From Paralichthys olivaceus (lineage: Eukaryota > Chordata > Actinopteri > Pleuronectiformes > Paralichthyidae), in the NCBI RefSeq assembly GCF_024713975.1, contig NC_091107.1:12141501-12205500 (forward strand): a stretch of 64,000 bases of DNA, read 5' to 3'. This document shows, piece after piece, positions 1 through 14,100 of the stretch. The notes under the pieces are model-generated. The model was not told where the DNA came from and did no database searches. It saw only the letters and a program-made list of their open reading frames with translations. The position numbers and the translations under genes were made by a program. How positions within the stretch are numbered: the first letter of the stretch is position 1; each line of letters opens with the position of its first letter.

Positions 1-337
1 ATCATGAAGCGACTAATAAAACGTTACATCATCAAAGCCCAAGCTGACCGAGAGAGCGACGAGATCACTGAAGGTAAAATCCGCAGAACCGTTATGAGAC
101 TGAACCAGATTTTAATTGTTTTGGGAATAAAGGTTCTCTAAATGTTTTTGTCAATATGACTTTAATGTAGGCAACATGTCATGAAGTGTTGTGTCTGTTG
201 TTCACTCAGGTGAGCTGAAAGAGATCAAGCAGGACATCTCCAGCCTGCGATATGAGCTGCTCGAGGAGAAATCCCAGAACAAGGAGACTCTGGACGGACT
301 GCTGAGGAGAATGGAAGAGATCAATTTATCTTCATAG
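1..337 (+). CDS. TRPC6: TRPC6 3' end, last two coding exons (partial)
   Basis: C-terminal end of a TRPC3/6/7-group receptor-operated, diacylglycerol-sensitive cation channel of the plasma membrane. Coding exons are 1-73 and 210-337; the intron is GT-AG and the stop is TAG at 335-337. The 66 visible residues hold the conserved cytoplasmic tail: MKRLIKRY, then [20 protein letters not shown], the C-terminal coiled coil used in tetramer assembly, with the calmodulin/IP3-receptor-binding region just upstream. The tract DRESDE and the ending KSQNKETL resemble TRPC6 more than TRPC3 or TRPC7. The final residues ([10 protein letters not shown]) diverge from the mammalian tail. The next gene, ARHGAP42, lies tail to tail, as expected from the human TRPC6-ARHGAP42 neighbourhood (with PGR between in human). 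The rest of the channel lies left of the window. A TRPC3 or TRPC7 paralogue is the alternative but is less likely given the neighbour. Confidence 0.85.
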
Positions 338-1864
338 TAGACCGCACAAAAGTGGACAGTGCGAGGATTTGAAGTGCCTGTTCTGCATCACTCAAAGTAG
401 AGAAAGAAAAATAGCATCAAAGCTTTGATATAAGAATGTATGTATGTGAATATAAATTTTAAATTGTAACTTATCACGTTATCTGGATAAATTATACACA
501 AAAAACACAGATCATTAAAATGTAGACATTCACACAAATGGAGGCACGTATTAAAAAAATTGTATTGTAAGTACAAACATTTGTAGATTACTTTAAAGGC
601 TATATTTCATATAAGCAAAAGGGCAAAACTAGATTGGCCCAACAGTTTTATTAACGTTTAAATTCAATCAAGCTGTTGTTTCACACACTCGTAGAGATCA
701 GTTTCATAAATGAACCTGATTTTTTTTTCCATCAAGATCCATGAATTATAAATTGGTGAAAATGTTGAAGAACCACGCACCAAGTTCCGTGGAAATCTGT
801 TTTTTGTTTTTTTTGCATAACCTTGCAGAAGAATAAACCAACAAACCAATAGACAGGGGCAAAGGTAGAAAGCCTGAACCTTGTCAACACTAAAATTCAG
901 TGTTTACCCTCTAATTTGGAATTTACATGAGAATGAATAATTAATTCAGCAACAGTCCGTTTTGCAATTATTACACACATAATATGTCATGGACTGCTGC
1001 GTTACTTCCCTGTGGATAAAACCCCCCAATAACCAAAACCAGCCTATGCAACACAATAATCATGCCTGCACACCGAATGACAAACATTGACTGACATAAA
1101 ACAACTTGTTGCTGGTTTTCTCTCGTCTATTTAATTAACAGCACTAACAAAGAAATGTTTTTTTGTACTTTGTTACTTTGGCTACAAGCTAGTTGCTATT
1201 ATCTGGAAAGTATGATTCATAAATATTCATACAAAAAATGTCAATGTTTTCAATGTTCACCTCAAAGTTCTGTTACATCACAACTCAGAAACCATTAATG
1301 AACCATTCGCTGTTGTTTCTTGATAAAAATTAACAATAAACACACTCACATATAATATGATTGAGCGTGAACTGAATCTACACAGATAAAGTGGCATCTT
1401 TTAGGAAAATAGTCGTCCTTTATTTAGACGGCATGAAATCTGACACACAGCCGGAGGATGGCGTTATGGCAGAATGAATCTGCTTCAGCACAGACAAGTG
1501 GACACTTCATGTTATAACACATATATATGATTATTTACAAACATAAATTATCAAGATTAATAGAAAAAATACTGTTCATATGTACAGTACCTTACATGAA
1601 GCATAGAACATAAAACGTTTATCAGACATGATTAACATCTACTGTATTATAAGCTGCTTAATAACATGGTTCAGATATAGTAGTCAGAAACACACGTCAT
1701 TCAGATGCAGCCGCAGTAGTCTGACATACACACAGTCACAGTTACAAGATAAATATATTAGATTATCTACGATCATCAGCACAGTGTTACTCTACGCACC
1801 GTGTATGCCTAAAGGCTGCGTTAGAACTTTATTCTGTGATGTGGGGATGACATCATCAGCTCCA
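338..1864. other. Convergent 3' UTR / intergenic region between TRPC6 and ARHGAP42
   Basis: AT-rich DNA with no coding signal. It should contain both 3' UTRs. Plus-strand ATTAAA at 550-555 and AATAAA near 1335-1340 are candidate TRPC6 polyadenylation signals. Minus-strand AATAAA (TTTATT at 1419-1424) is a candidate for ARHGAP42, giving a 3' UTR of about 450 nt. The short open frames here look random. Confidence 0.5.
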
Positions 1865-4800
1865 TCAGACATAGGTGATGTAGTTTTCAGGTATGAGACC
1901 TGTTCTACCACTGTACGTCGCCTGAAGCCAACCTGGTTCCACAGACGGGTACACTGCAAACAAACAGACACAGCTCAACTCAGCATGTTACGACTCACAC
2001 TCATCTCAACACATGGAAATGTCTAAATCTATGTGACCCCCATGAACAACTAGTTACATTTAAACCTGGGATTAAAATATGATCTGTGTCTGGATACATC
2101 ATGTGGAAACACATGTTGATGGAACCAAAGCTTCCTGAGGAGATGAGACATGTGAGTGGTTTTCTTACCGTTTGAGAACAGCGCCCCCTGTGGAAAACTG
2201 AGCTCATGGCTGTGCTCTGCTTCACAGGAGTAAAGAGCTTTTGCTTCCCTAAGAAACAAAAAAAATATTATCTCCAAAAACAGATTTTAAAAAATGAGTT
2301 AAAGGGGAACTTTGAGTGTGTTTTCCTAAATGCAAACTTCACACATCAATGACAACTTCAAAACTAAAAAACAACCTCATAAATCAACGTACCTTCCTGA
2401 AGAACAAATGTCTAACGCTGAGGAGAATACTGAGCTCTCACGCTGTGGTAGTCTGACGGACAATCTATGACACAAACAGTACAAAACTCTTAGTACTGTG
2501 AGACTGAACATGCAGTCAGCATCAAAACAATTAAAAACAGCTTTGCTCGAAAATAATACAGGCAGATCAGATCAAATGAGCCAATCAGAAATAAGTAATC
2601 ACTCTGCATTCAGATCAATGATGTCACAGTTGAAATCTTGTTCAAAATCAAACGATGTATGTTTCTTTAATCAAACATGTTCATGTCTTTTCCTTCTCTC
2701 AGAGAATCACAGGACCGTAACAGAGCACGTTAATGTCGGAGACTGACACTCACAGTGATCCGGGTCTCTGGTAACCGTTGCTGGATATGGTCGGAGAGTG
2801 TTTCGCAGTCAGATCTGAGCCACAGTGGATGTGTAAGGGTTTGCGTTTAAGTGTCGCGTCTTGCGGGTCAAGCGACATGAGACTCTGTACCGATCCATGA
2901 CAGCTTTTGTAATCTGCAATAAAACAAGATAAATCAGACTTGAACATAAACAGCTACATAACAGATGTTTAAAGTCTTCACGCTACATCAGAAATGTACG
3001 CACCCTCGGATATGTGCAGGGAGGTGAGAGAGGAGGAGGTGGAAAGTTGGTAGGGAAACAATGAAGAGGAGGAGGAAGAGGAGGAGGAGGCCGTCCTGTA
3101 AGGAGTCCTGCGTGAGGTAGAGTCCATCACTCTGCTGTCTGTGAGAGTGGAGGAGGTGCTGGGTGCATTTCTTTGATCAACTGAATGGACGCTCTTCAGA
3201 GAGGAGATGGATGATGCCCTCTGAACAGGCTGACCTGACCTGAGAGAGGAGGCGCGCTCCACTGACGCATGCTGAGTGGAGGCGGTGGACGTGGAGGCTC
3301 GGGAGGGAGATCTTGACTCTTTAACAGAAGACAAGGAGGCAGTGGAGTTTCCTTTGACAGATACAGTCCTCTCTGCAGAGACTAAAGAGGACATGGAGGA
3401 AGACACCGAGGAAGCCTGCTGGGCCGGTGTGAGCTGGGAGGACGTCAAGGAAGAGGAAGGAGTGAGGTGAGGGGAGGCAGCGCTGTCTGCCAGATGTTTC
3501 TGATCCTGCTCGTTTGAGGAAATGTGGTGGTTGGAATCGGTGGAAGCTGCAGGGGGAGATGAAGGGGCTGGGGAGGATGAGCTGGGCTCAGCAGCAGGAG
3601 AGGACGGAGGAGAGGTTTGAGACAAGCCGTTCTTTTCTGAGGAGTGTGAGGACAAAGACTCATGGCTGCCCCTTGGAGTTGTGCTGGGGCTGCTGCTAAA
3701 TGTGTCACCTGAAGGGAGACATGGAAACACATCACATAATAAAACTCCTACTAGTCCATTCAGTCATTTGATAATTAGATAATTATCATTAGATAATTTA
3801 TGATTTTTTAAATTACATTAAATAAAGTTGATGGGGAATCACTTTGGGCAATGTCTGAAAACCAGTTCTGACATTAAGTACTGTATTGTATAATATGTCT
3901 TTTTATATAAAATCTTAAACTGTCAAATAAATGTAAAGGGGGGGAAACTAAAATATTAACCACTGAAAAGTTATTAAAGGTAACAATAAATGGAAACACT
4001 AGAGTTAGATACTTGAAAATTGCAGCACAGTACTTCAGTATATGTACTTAGTTACTGTTCACTACTGATTTACTCACTGTCATTGTCAGCCAGGCAGAGG
4101 GCAGGAGAGTAGAGACGAGCCTTCCTCTTTCCTGATGACAGGCAGATGGCCTTGTTCCTCCGAGGAGTTGCTCGAGAGGACGAAGCCTGAGGTAATGGCA
4201 CCGACAGGTCTGGGGCCTCCCCAAATATCTGGCAGGAACATACAGTAAGCATTTCTGTTAGCTGTTGGTGGTGCCTGCATATAGAGTGTGTAAAAGTGCA
4301 AGCGTACCTTGTCATGGTTTTCAATGATTATCTCCACCACAATGTTCTGAAACTTGATATTCATCATGGCGGCCACCGTCTCTTCTTGTGACCTCATCAG
4401 TGTGGGGCCGAAGATCATTCCCAGGTTGGACACAGTCATCAGGTTCTGGTCACTGTGAGACGAAACCCTACACAAACACACACACACACACATTTTAACA
4501 TGTCCTAGCCCATGTGGAGCGATGCTTGCAAGCTAGTTCAGGCAGTCAGCTCTCTCCATAAAATCAATATAATCATATCTGGGGGAGTGAGGAAGTTGGA
4601 TGCCAAACTCAAACTATGCTCTGCTGCTGCAATAAACACTTTTATGTGAATTGTGAGACTGAAGTGTTATTATGTATTTACTTGTGGAGGTGGTTGGTGA
4701 GGAGGTCCAACATCGCTCTGTTTTTTTCTGGTAGTTTGTGAACAAGAGCATGAATGGCTCTCACTCTGTATTTATGATCATCATACTCTGTGAAAACAAG

Positions 4801-7800
4801 GAGAAGGTAATGATTTAGAGCTGAATGGGTGAGAGGCTTTTTGTCATTATGTATTTTACTTTGTGTTTTGAAAGGGGAAGATCTTACTTGCAGCCTTGAT
4901 GAACTCTTTATGCAGCCTGTAGGTCAGTACTGGTTCTGCCAGACACCTGGATTTACAAAATAGAAATCATGAATTCATAATTCAGGAGAAGTGTTCTTCA
5001 AAAAGACAGTTTAGCACTTTACAATATGTTACCTGAAATAATTCTTAAGCCCGCTGGTGATGGTCTTGTTGTCCCAGGCGTCTGCGTCCAGCTGCATGTC
5101 AGAGGGAGCCGAGGAGGCTACAGGAGAGGGGAGACTTCATAATTCATCAGCAGTGACACATTTAATTCACCGTTTGAAACCTTTCATCAGTCATCTTACC
5201 GAACACACTCGTCATCAGCCGCTGTACTTTAGAGTTAACTCCTCCAGTTCTATACAGTCCCAGCGTGGTGATGCCTACAAACACATACAGACACGTTTAA
5301 ACATCCCAGGTAGTTAAACCACCTGGATACAGAACCAACATGAATTGACTTGATGATTTTACCTCTGTTTTCCACCAGTTCAATACACTTCTTAACAAAG
5401 TTGAAGCCCGCCTCATTAAGAAATGCTGTTAAAAACAAAGACAAACATTACATTAATTTCTTTTGCATTTTAGGAATAACAATAGATAATCGATAAATCA
5501 ATGAATTTCTTCTGCACTGAAGCAAATGAATAATTTAAAAACAGAATAAATCTGGGTACTTACTCTCCTCCTTTTTGCTAAGTAAAGAAGGAAGAGTGTA
5601 GATCTGCAGAAAGAAAGACACAAAAGTTAAGTCAAATTTTATTTTGTTAAAAATTAAAACAAATGTATAACGTAAACTATAACGTAAATGTAATCTAGTT
5701 TCAAATGCAGTAAGGTTTTACTGCCATTAAACTATGACGTCTTGCTGCAGTGCAAGTCTGACACATCTTTTCTGTGCAGCCTACATTTCCCTGATACTTA
5801 ATTATCTAATAATGCATATACTGTATTCATACAGGTTCTTTTCCATCCATTGCCTCCATCCACAGCCGCCTGTTGGCTTCAGAGACAGCTTGCAGGGTGA
5901 TGACGCCATGTCTGCAGAGAGAGGAACAGAGAGGGAGAATTAGAGGGGGAGGGAGAGAGCGAGAAACGAGAACTCAATTAATTTATTCTACAGATGTGCT
6001 ACAGACACACAGACTCTCAGTCATCTGCCCCTCTCACCTCTCCACCACCTCGATGTCGAAGCAGAAGCGTTTGTCGATAGAATCGGTCTTCCTCCTGACA
6101 CACGAGCGCAGCCGGAACATCTCTGGTGCACCATTAATCACGCCATTCTGTTATAGAGAGACATGTTTGCAAAATGTGTTTGGCATGTGGTATTAAAGGA
6201 TTCTCATAAATTCTGAACTTATGATATCGAGGCAAAGAAACTGGACGGATGCAACTCAATGCTTTTAGGATCCTGAGTTTTAGCTCATTAGCTACTCTTT
6301 GTGCTAATCCTTATTTATCAATTTGTGTCAAAACACTACAAAAATCTAACTTAAAAACACTAGCTTCCTTATTTTAGTAAAAGTTGCATTGGCAGCAATT
6401 GTCCATTCAAATGCTTTCAAGAAGCTGCAACACCTATGGTTCTTATGCCAATTGTATTCCCACACATTTTTAGGATAGCCTTTAAAACTAGATCAACGTA
6501 TGACAATAACGGATCTCAGGTCTGTATGAGACTATTTTCACAATATATTGAACATAGGATTTTCAGAAAATGGGCTGAAACATTTATCAACTCTGGTGAA
6601 GTCGATCATCTGTGCAGCCAGCTCACCTGTCTGCTGGCTGGTCTGGTCTCTGTGTTGCTCATGGTGAACATCTTGGAGCTTTTTTCATACGTGCAGTAGT
6701 ATCTGGTCCACACACTGCCCAACGGACCTGGATTATGCCACACACATTTTCATTCATGAGCACTTGAGTTTGCGTAAGTGAAGTAAAGAGACAGAGAGAG
6801 GAGACAATATGATTTCTGTGTATCTCACGTTTCTCCTGTATATACAGATATCCTTCCATGGTGAAACAACTGGGGGCTTTGAAGTCTTCTTCTGCTGATC
6901 GGATCCTCTTCATCAGCCTCTCAACCTCAGCACGTGTACTTTCAAAGTTATTGCGAGCCTAAACGACATACATATAAAAAACTGCATTGTAGGGAGGCTT
7001 TAAAATATATTTATCTAAGAAACATACAAACAATGTGCCTTTTACATTCTCCTTTGTTTGTCTGGCAGTTATTTAGCAGGATTACGCAAAAACTACGGGA
7101 TAGATTACCACGAAACTTGGTGGACGGATGGAATATACTTCAGGTAAGAACCTATTCAATTTTGGGGGCAGATCAATTAATTTAATTCTTTATTTTAAAT
7201 TTTATTTGGGGAGTTTGTCAATTAAAAAAGTTAAACAGTGAATGGTTACTTGGTCAAGCTGAGTAAGTTACTACAATGTAAACTGTAATGATGGATATCT
7301 GAGACATTAATTTATAAATCCAAGCATTCCATCCTGCCCATTCACAGAAAGTATGAAAGAAAAAAATAAAAGAAAAAAGAGCTATCACTTTCTTTTAAGA
7401 GGCAGGTAGGCAAAATAAAAGAACAAACTTAATTCTACTCGCAAGTGATATCAGACCCAGATTCAAGCTTGAAGTTTACAGTAAACACACACTCACATTC
7501 TGCAGGTTGAACTGAAGCTGCTGCTTGTAGGGTTCAAATTCACTGGCCAGCTCGTAGCCTTCGTGGTAGAATGTAAACAAACCCTGCAGGAAGGCTAATA
7601 GCTGAAGAGCAGAGGGAGAAATCCGCAGGAAAAATCTTACATGCTGAGATGATTACAAAAGAATGATCGTCAGTCCTCTGCTCAATCAGTCAAAATAGGC
7701 TCTGTCGGACCAAAAAAACCCAAATGCTGCTTGTTTGGTTTTTCTATCCTTGTTTACTTTACTACAAAGAGTTTCCCTCTCTGTCTGGTGGAAGAGGTCT

Positions 7801-10800
7801 CAGAGCAGGAACTGCTGCAACAGCAACAGGAAGTGGGCTTTACTGATATGTATCAATAAAACATTTTTATCGCAGGCCAAATACTGTTTGTAACATGTTG
7901 CTCCCTTTCCATGATCTTGTCTGCATGTCCACAACTCACAGGAGGACGACAATAGCTGCAAATTAAATCTGTATCCCATGCAAAAGCAACATAAAAACAT
8001 ATAATGATAACACAAATGATTATATTGCATGTATATTTGTGAACTCACCGGCTCCACAAATTCAAATTTCTTTCTTTCCTGCACTTCTTGGATCTTGAAG
8101 ACATACTGCAGTGAGGCATCATAAAAAACCTGCCTGTCCTTACTCATCTGTGAGTCAGCCTGCAACAAAACAGCCACAACACACATACACTACTTAATGT
8201 TATCTAACACGTGGGAGGAACTAGGCGTGTGTGTTTAGAAGGAGCTGGACAGTTCACCTCGTGCAGCTGTGATTCCTTCTTCTTGGAGGACAGACTGAGG
8301 TGTTTCTCCAGGACAGAGTAGTACCTTTCTGTCTCTTTGTCAAATTGCTTCTTTCCATCCTGGTGCAGACGGGAGGAGGACATGAGCAACAAATAACAGA
8401 TAGCTTGAGAACTTTGACATCTGCTAATCTTTTTATTTATAGTAATTTATGATCCATATTATGGTGTGACTGTAAAATATGAAGTCTGAATCACTTTTCT
8501 TGGTTATAAGGTTTTGATAGTGACATCGCAGGAATTATTGCAATTTTTTATTCTATATATATCAGACAATATATTGTTACTGAAATTGTTTACTCAATAT
8601 GGGCATCAGCCACCAACAAATCCATATCGGTCAGGTTCCGTTCCCTCTGATCTAAACTCAACCTATTAGCATGAAGGAACTCTATCTCATAACTGTCAAG
8701 ATTTTTCCCTCTGAATCACAAACGTCAGGGGAAACATCACAGGCTCAGCAAGTGAGCAAGATTTATCCTGTGGGGAGACCAGTGTCAGTAAACAAAATTC
8801 ATGTCAATCCAGCCAGTGGTTGTTAAGACATTTTATAGTTTGGTCCACAGCGGGGGTGTGACCCGCTGACCAAGAGACTTGCTACTGGCGTGCCTCGAAA
8901 TACCAAAATGCCACAAATCTGTCGTGGGATCATAGAATTCCTCTAAAAATCCACCCACAACGTCCTGTATCTGATTCTTCATAAGTCAAACGTTCCATAG
9001 AATTTTGGACTGAACAAACATTCCAGATTAAAGTTATGACTAAATGCAGTGGGACCATTAATAATCTAAATGAAGAGACTCTGCCAGAATATTTAGGACA
9101 ACAGCTCTTTTCCAAAACTGCACATGTCCAAACTCTTCCTTCTTGCCCAATGACGTCAGTGTGAGGATGAACTGCTCACACTCTCCTGCTACATTCTACA
9201 GGCTGAGGAGTCGCTTGGATAAGAAGGGGCCTGTGATTTTATTAGCTTGAGCTGCGAACAGTTCTATTTTCCAAACATTGCCTTTGACTTGAGACTGATA
9301 TCTCTGCCTCTACTTCTGTATTAGTATAAGTGTACAGAAGTATACAAAGAAAAGACAATGAGAAAAATTGAATCATAAGATCTGAGACAGCTGCTGAAAC
9401 CAGACACCAGACACAGTTTGTATTTACACTGTCTCACTGAGTTCAACTGTCTCTGTGTGCAACGTGGCCCCTGTCTTGTCTCCCAGCGTCCGTTCCCATG
9501 ACCCTGCTACTGACACCGGACTGAGATGCATCGTTTATCTGAGCAAATGGGATTCTCTGACCACTGACTGAGAGGCCGACTGGAACCAGACCAGCGCGGG
9601 ATGATCTGTCCGCTCACCACCCACAGTGTTAGATAACTAATGAATAATGATCTTCACAGACCTGCCTGGTTAAAAGCTGAGCAGAGACACTGAGACAATG
9701 TGCTCCTTTTATTTAAAGCGTTAATTCCAACAAGTCCAGATATAGATACCTTAACAGCTCCAATCTGCTCCTTACGAAACCTCTCAAGCGGTGAAATCAG
9801 CACGTCATCCGCGTTCTGGATCTGAGCGGGAAAAAAAAAAAGTCAGATCAGGATGGCTCATGACTCAAGCGGAAATCAAGTCCATGGATGAGGTAATGTA
9901 TAGAAGTTTTATAAACATTAAGCAGCAAACGGCAATGAGTAATCCTGATCCATTATGAGTAACTACTACAAACTGTGGAAGAAAACAACAGCAGACTGGC
10001 TAACTGGTTAGCAGCCTGTTTTTCATTCATCACATGTCTTTTGCCCTGAAAGAAACGTCCTATTACCTTGAATAAATTTGGGAATTTCTCTGGGTTTGAA
10101 CATTGTTAGAAACATTTTGGATAATGTAAGTACACAACTAAATATATAACATAGGTATAGTCATATTTGTACATTTCAATGAAGGATTGTTACATATTAC
10201 ATCTCTAACAAGATTTTAATCCATTGTGAATTGTCTATGGGCACAAAGGCTAAGACAAAGATTTACTTATTCTATTTATCTCGTCTAGTATTTGAGTTGA
10301 CTGGAAGCCAGCTTTATGCATTTAAATGCTCTGAGTATACTCGAATGCAAATTATCAACCAGCCATATCAAGAACAAAGCAATTGTAATAATATTTTTGG
10401 AGCGGGCTGTACAGTGTGTATGACAAATGACTGATGTTGGGGCTTGACAGAGCTGTTATCAGAAGTCTGGTGTTTATATTTGGTCTGGGTCCTCTTTAGT
10501 CATGAGTCTATATACTGCACGTCTTGGTCACGTCTTGGTCACGTCTTGGTCACGTCTTGCTTTGTTCTGTCTTGTTGATTCAAGCATTAGACTCTAAGTA
10601 ACTACCCAGCCCTGCATCATTACTTCAGTTTAATGCTGCACCAGTAGCCACAAATAGGCCTGCTTTCTTTGTATGTTTTTTAAAGCATGTAACAATAAGC
10701 AGGATGAAACTGAAAACTAAAAGAATGGGGGGCATTGTCCGATCTCTATAGAGTCCTCTCAGGTCAAACAGGTATTTCAGAGGAACCCACTTGCTGGAAT

Positions 10801-11067
10801 TGCCCTTTAACTTAATAAGACTTATCAGCTGTGCTGTAGCGGTGGTGCCAATCCGGCAGACACAGAGAGAGAGAGAGAGGGAGCGAGAGAGAGCAATAGC
10901 AAGAGAAAGAGAGAGAGGGGGAGAGAGAGAGAGGGAGCAGACAAACACACACAGGACCCTTTTATGGACTTTCCCAAGCAGTCAGGGCTGTACTCAGTCT
11001 CACAGGGGAATTGGCAGAATAGGTTCCACATGGTTCCTCTGTAACCAGATCATACACACACATATAC

Positions 11068-11109
<42 letters not shown>

Positions 11110-14100
11110 TGTGCACCACATAGTTAGCCCATGCAGTTAGAATACCTGCACATACATTGTACACGTATGGGGGTTAGCCTACACAAAGGCCAGACTCCAA
11201 TCACTCCCACACACAAAGGCCTCTCTGGTTGTTGGAGGGTCTCTGAGTCAAAGACGTTTTTTTCAGAATCACTATGGAGACTCATTGCTGGCACAAGATT
11301 CCTTTTCTCTTCAAAATGTGTGAATCAGACTTGTGGGAAAACCAGATCAAGGCACAAGCATGAGGAAGCTGGTGTGATTCATGTAGTGAGGGTTACTGAC
11401 AAAAACTATTACTTTCACTTGTTGAGAGTTGAGGCAGATTTATCCCGATAAAGCAGAGTTAGAGGGTGTAAAACTACTGGTGGACAAAGGAAACTGTTGG
11501 GTTAGACTAAGTTGACAATAATGTGGGTGAGAAGGGTTTTTGGTTGAATGGTATACTCAGATCAACAAGATACGATGCCTTGACTAAGGAGAATCCTTCT
11601 CCATGTAATTCCCAACTAAAGTCTTTCAGAAGTCTTTAGTTTCTGACAGATTATATTTGTCAGTTTTATACATAAAAATCGTGTATGTGTTTAAAAAGAA
11701 CTAAGAAGTAAACACAAGAAGCATATAGACCTTGTATAAAATGCATTGAAACTCAATAGCCCTTTAAAATGTACAACATAAAGATCTATTTTTCTCTCCC
11801 TCTTCTCCCTCTCACACACATACGTAGCACACGACGGTTTAGTCTTACTAGTCGTTTCCTCTCCTCTTCCATGGTGCTCAAGAGCTGAGAGAACTCCTTT
11901 AAGGACTGAGCTGTGAAAGACATTTTACAACTTCAATCTGGGAAGACTGATCATATTTTACACATGCTGCAGTTACAGCTCGTTTATTATTTTCAACTCA
12001 CCAATGTTGACCTCATCATCAGTCTCAGCATCCCCAATACATTCAAACTGGAACTCCCGCAGAGACTGAGAGAACCGCTGAACGGCGAGAGAAAGACCTG
12101 GCAGAAACACAGAGAGGATTTCGATCAGTCACTCAAAGCAGGTTATACAACAAGTTATTTCCATCAGTCATTTCCTTATAATGGAATAATGCTCTTGGCA
12201 TGAGTTTGCAGTGCACCATTATTTGTTCAACACACTGTAGTGTGTGTCCCAGATGTGGGGGCCGCCATCTTGCACTTTCAACGTCATCTGGAATTTGTGC
12301 AGCAGTGATTGTGTGGAGGCGCTGCCAATGTACACACTCTAACAATGACGAGTCAGTCTCAGCTGTCCATTATGATGTTTCAACCCATTTTATAGCATCA
12401 AATTACGTATTTAAATAAAATTTAATTTATTTGATTTTGTTTGGTCCAAGTCCCCTCCACTAACATGGAGGAGGTAGGGATTATTACCTATACCACGGCC
12501 TGCCACCAGAGGGTGATCCAGATGATATTGCTTCACTTTAGGGAGTTCTCATGTTATCCATCTCTGTATTCAGTCTATGCTATTTCCCTACAAAGCTAAA
12601 GGTGACATCACATTTTCCCTCCTGTAATAAGCTAACACCGACGCAGGGACATGAGGTGTCAGAGTCGGGCGTAAACAAACTGTCACGCCCTGCAGTAAAC
12701 TCCACTTAGCCTGACTCGCCAAAATCTGTGTTTATGTGTCCAAACAACACTCCAATAACAGTTTAACACCACCTTTCACTCTCTGTTGCATCAACACTTG
12801 GCACCGCAAGGCAGCATTCCCTCACTCATAACTAATTTGCCAGCTGCTGTAAGGCACTATTTTAATCACACTGCTGCATTATGCACTTAGGCTTAAACCA
12901 TTAAAACGTGATTCACTAACAGTTTAGACCAGATCACTGCCTGTAGATCAGCAAAACAGAAATGTAGTCCCATGCATGAAAGTCGACATAGGGGAAAGCA
13001 GAGCTATAATTTTTGATAATTATGCACTACTATTAAATAATAACTTTAAATAATTTTTATGACATTGTTCGATCTAATTAAATATCTCCTTTACTGCCAT
13101 AACACAAACACATGCAAGATAAAAACACTGAAAACACCAGATCTTGAAAGGACTATTCAATGATGACCGAAATTCCAGTCAGTAAAGGTTAGAAATGGTG
13201 GCCTATCACAAATAACAACAGCACCGCAACATGGTCATATCATATATCTGTGGTGATGGTGTAGTAGTGTGACACAGCATGTTGTGTGTATGGTACACGC
13301 TAATGTATTCATCCAGCAGGCGAGTCAAAGGAACCACAGGCGGTCACAAAGCGAAGGTGTGTCTGAGCTTAAACCTGATCAAAAGAAATAGAATATGAGC
13401 AACAAACTGAGCAGCAGTTTACAGCCAGCTTTACGAAGGTACAGAACAAATCTCCTAGGTGGAGGAAACAAAGCATGTCAATGAACCTGTACTATCATTG
13501 AGCCATGTTACTACCAAGACATACTCATGCACGAGTCTTTACTCAAACAACCAAATGGAAACTTCTGAACTTAAACATTTTAAATGATACCTTTAACATG
13601 TACTGTACTTTGTACAACTTCTTTGAGTCTTTGAGACTTCTTTGGGTCATATCAACAGCCGGTCAAAGTCTATGTAGAAGTTCATACATTGCACAAGCAC
13701 AATAAGTCTGTCATCATGGATTTTGCTCCAGATGTCCTGCAGCACGTGAATTAAAAAACCAAGAATCCAGGCACAGTGTGATGCAACCCCAAATTCATTC
13801 TCATTAATTGGTTATAACGAATCTATAAATGAAGTTGGTAAATTGAACTGAAGCTTTATAAGCAGGGCTTTGTCAGACAATGGCACCAAAACAAAATGTA
13901 GTTGTAAGATAGTATGTGTAACACCATGAGGCACAGGTCAGTGTGATAGACTATCAACAAGTCTGATGCAGACTAAACTCACCGCACTGTCTGAACTGAT
14001 GGCCTCGGGCTGCCCTCTGTTATCAAGCAGCAGAGCAGGGTTGAGTTGAATGTAACACGGATTTAACAGATCACTACTTACTTCTGAGCGCAGATATGAG

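Noticed and set aside
3276-3470. Acidic open frame on the plus strand
   Set aside because: It mirrors the serine-rich ARHGAP42 exon (TCC/AGG triplets) and is a shadow.
7590-7601. Alternative acceptor (ATTAG) for ARHGAP42 exon 7
   Set aside because: It breaks the frame. The CTTCAG acceptor seven bases upstream gives the family sequence EPLLAFLQG in frame.
9745-9752. Possible U12-type intron after ARHGAP42 exon 4 (donor GTATCTAT)
   Set aside because: It lacks the RTATCCTTT consensus, and no TTCCTTAAC branch motif is visible before the exon 5 acceptor.
10791-11123. 110-aa frame with Arg-Glu and His-Thr repeats
   Set aside because: It is a translation of GA and CA microsatellites within an ARHGAP42 intron.
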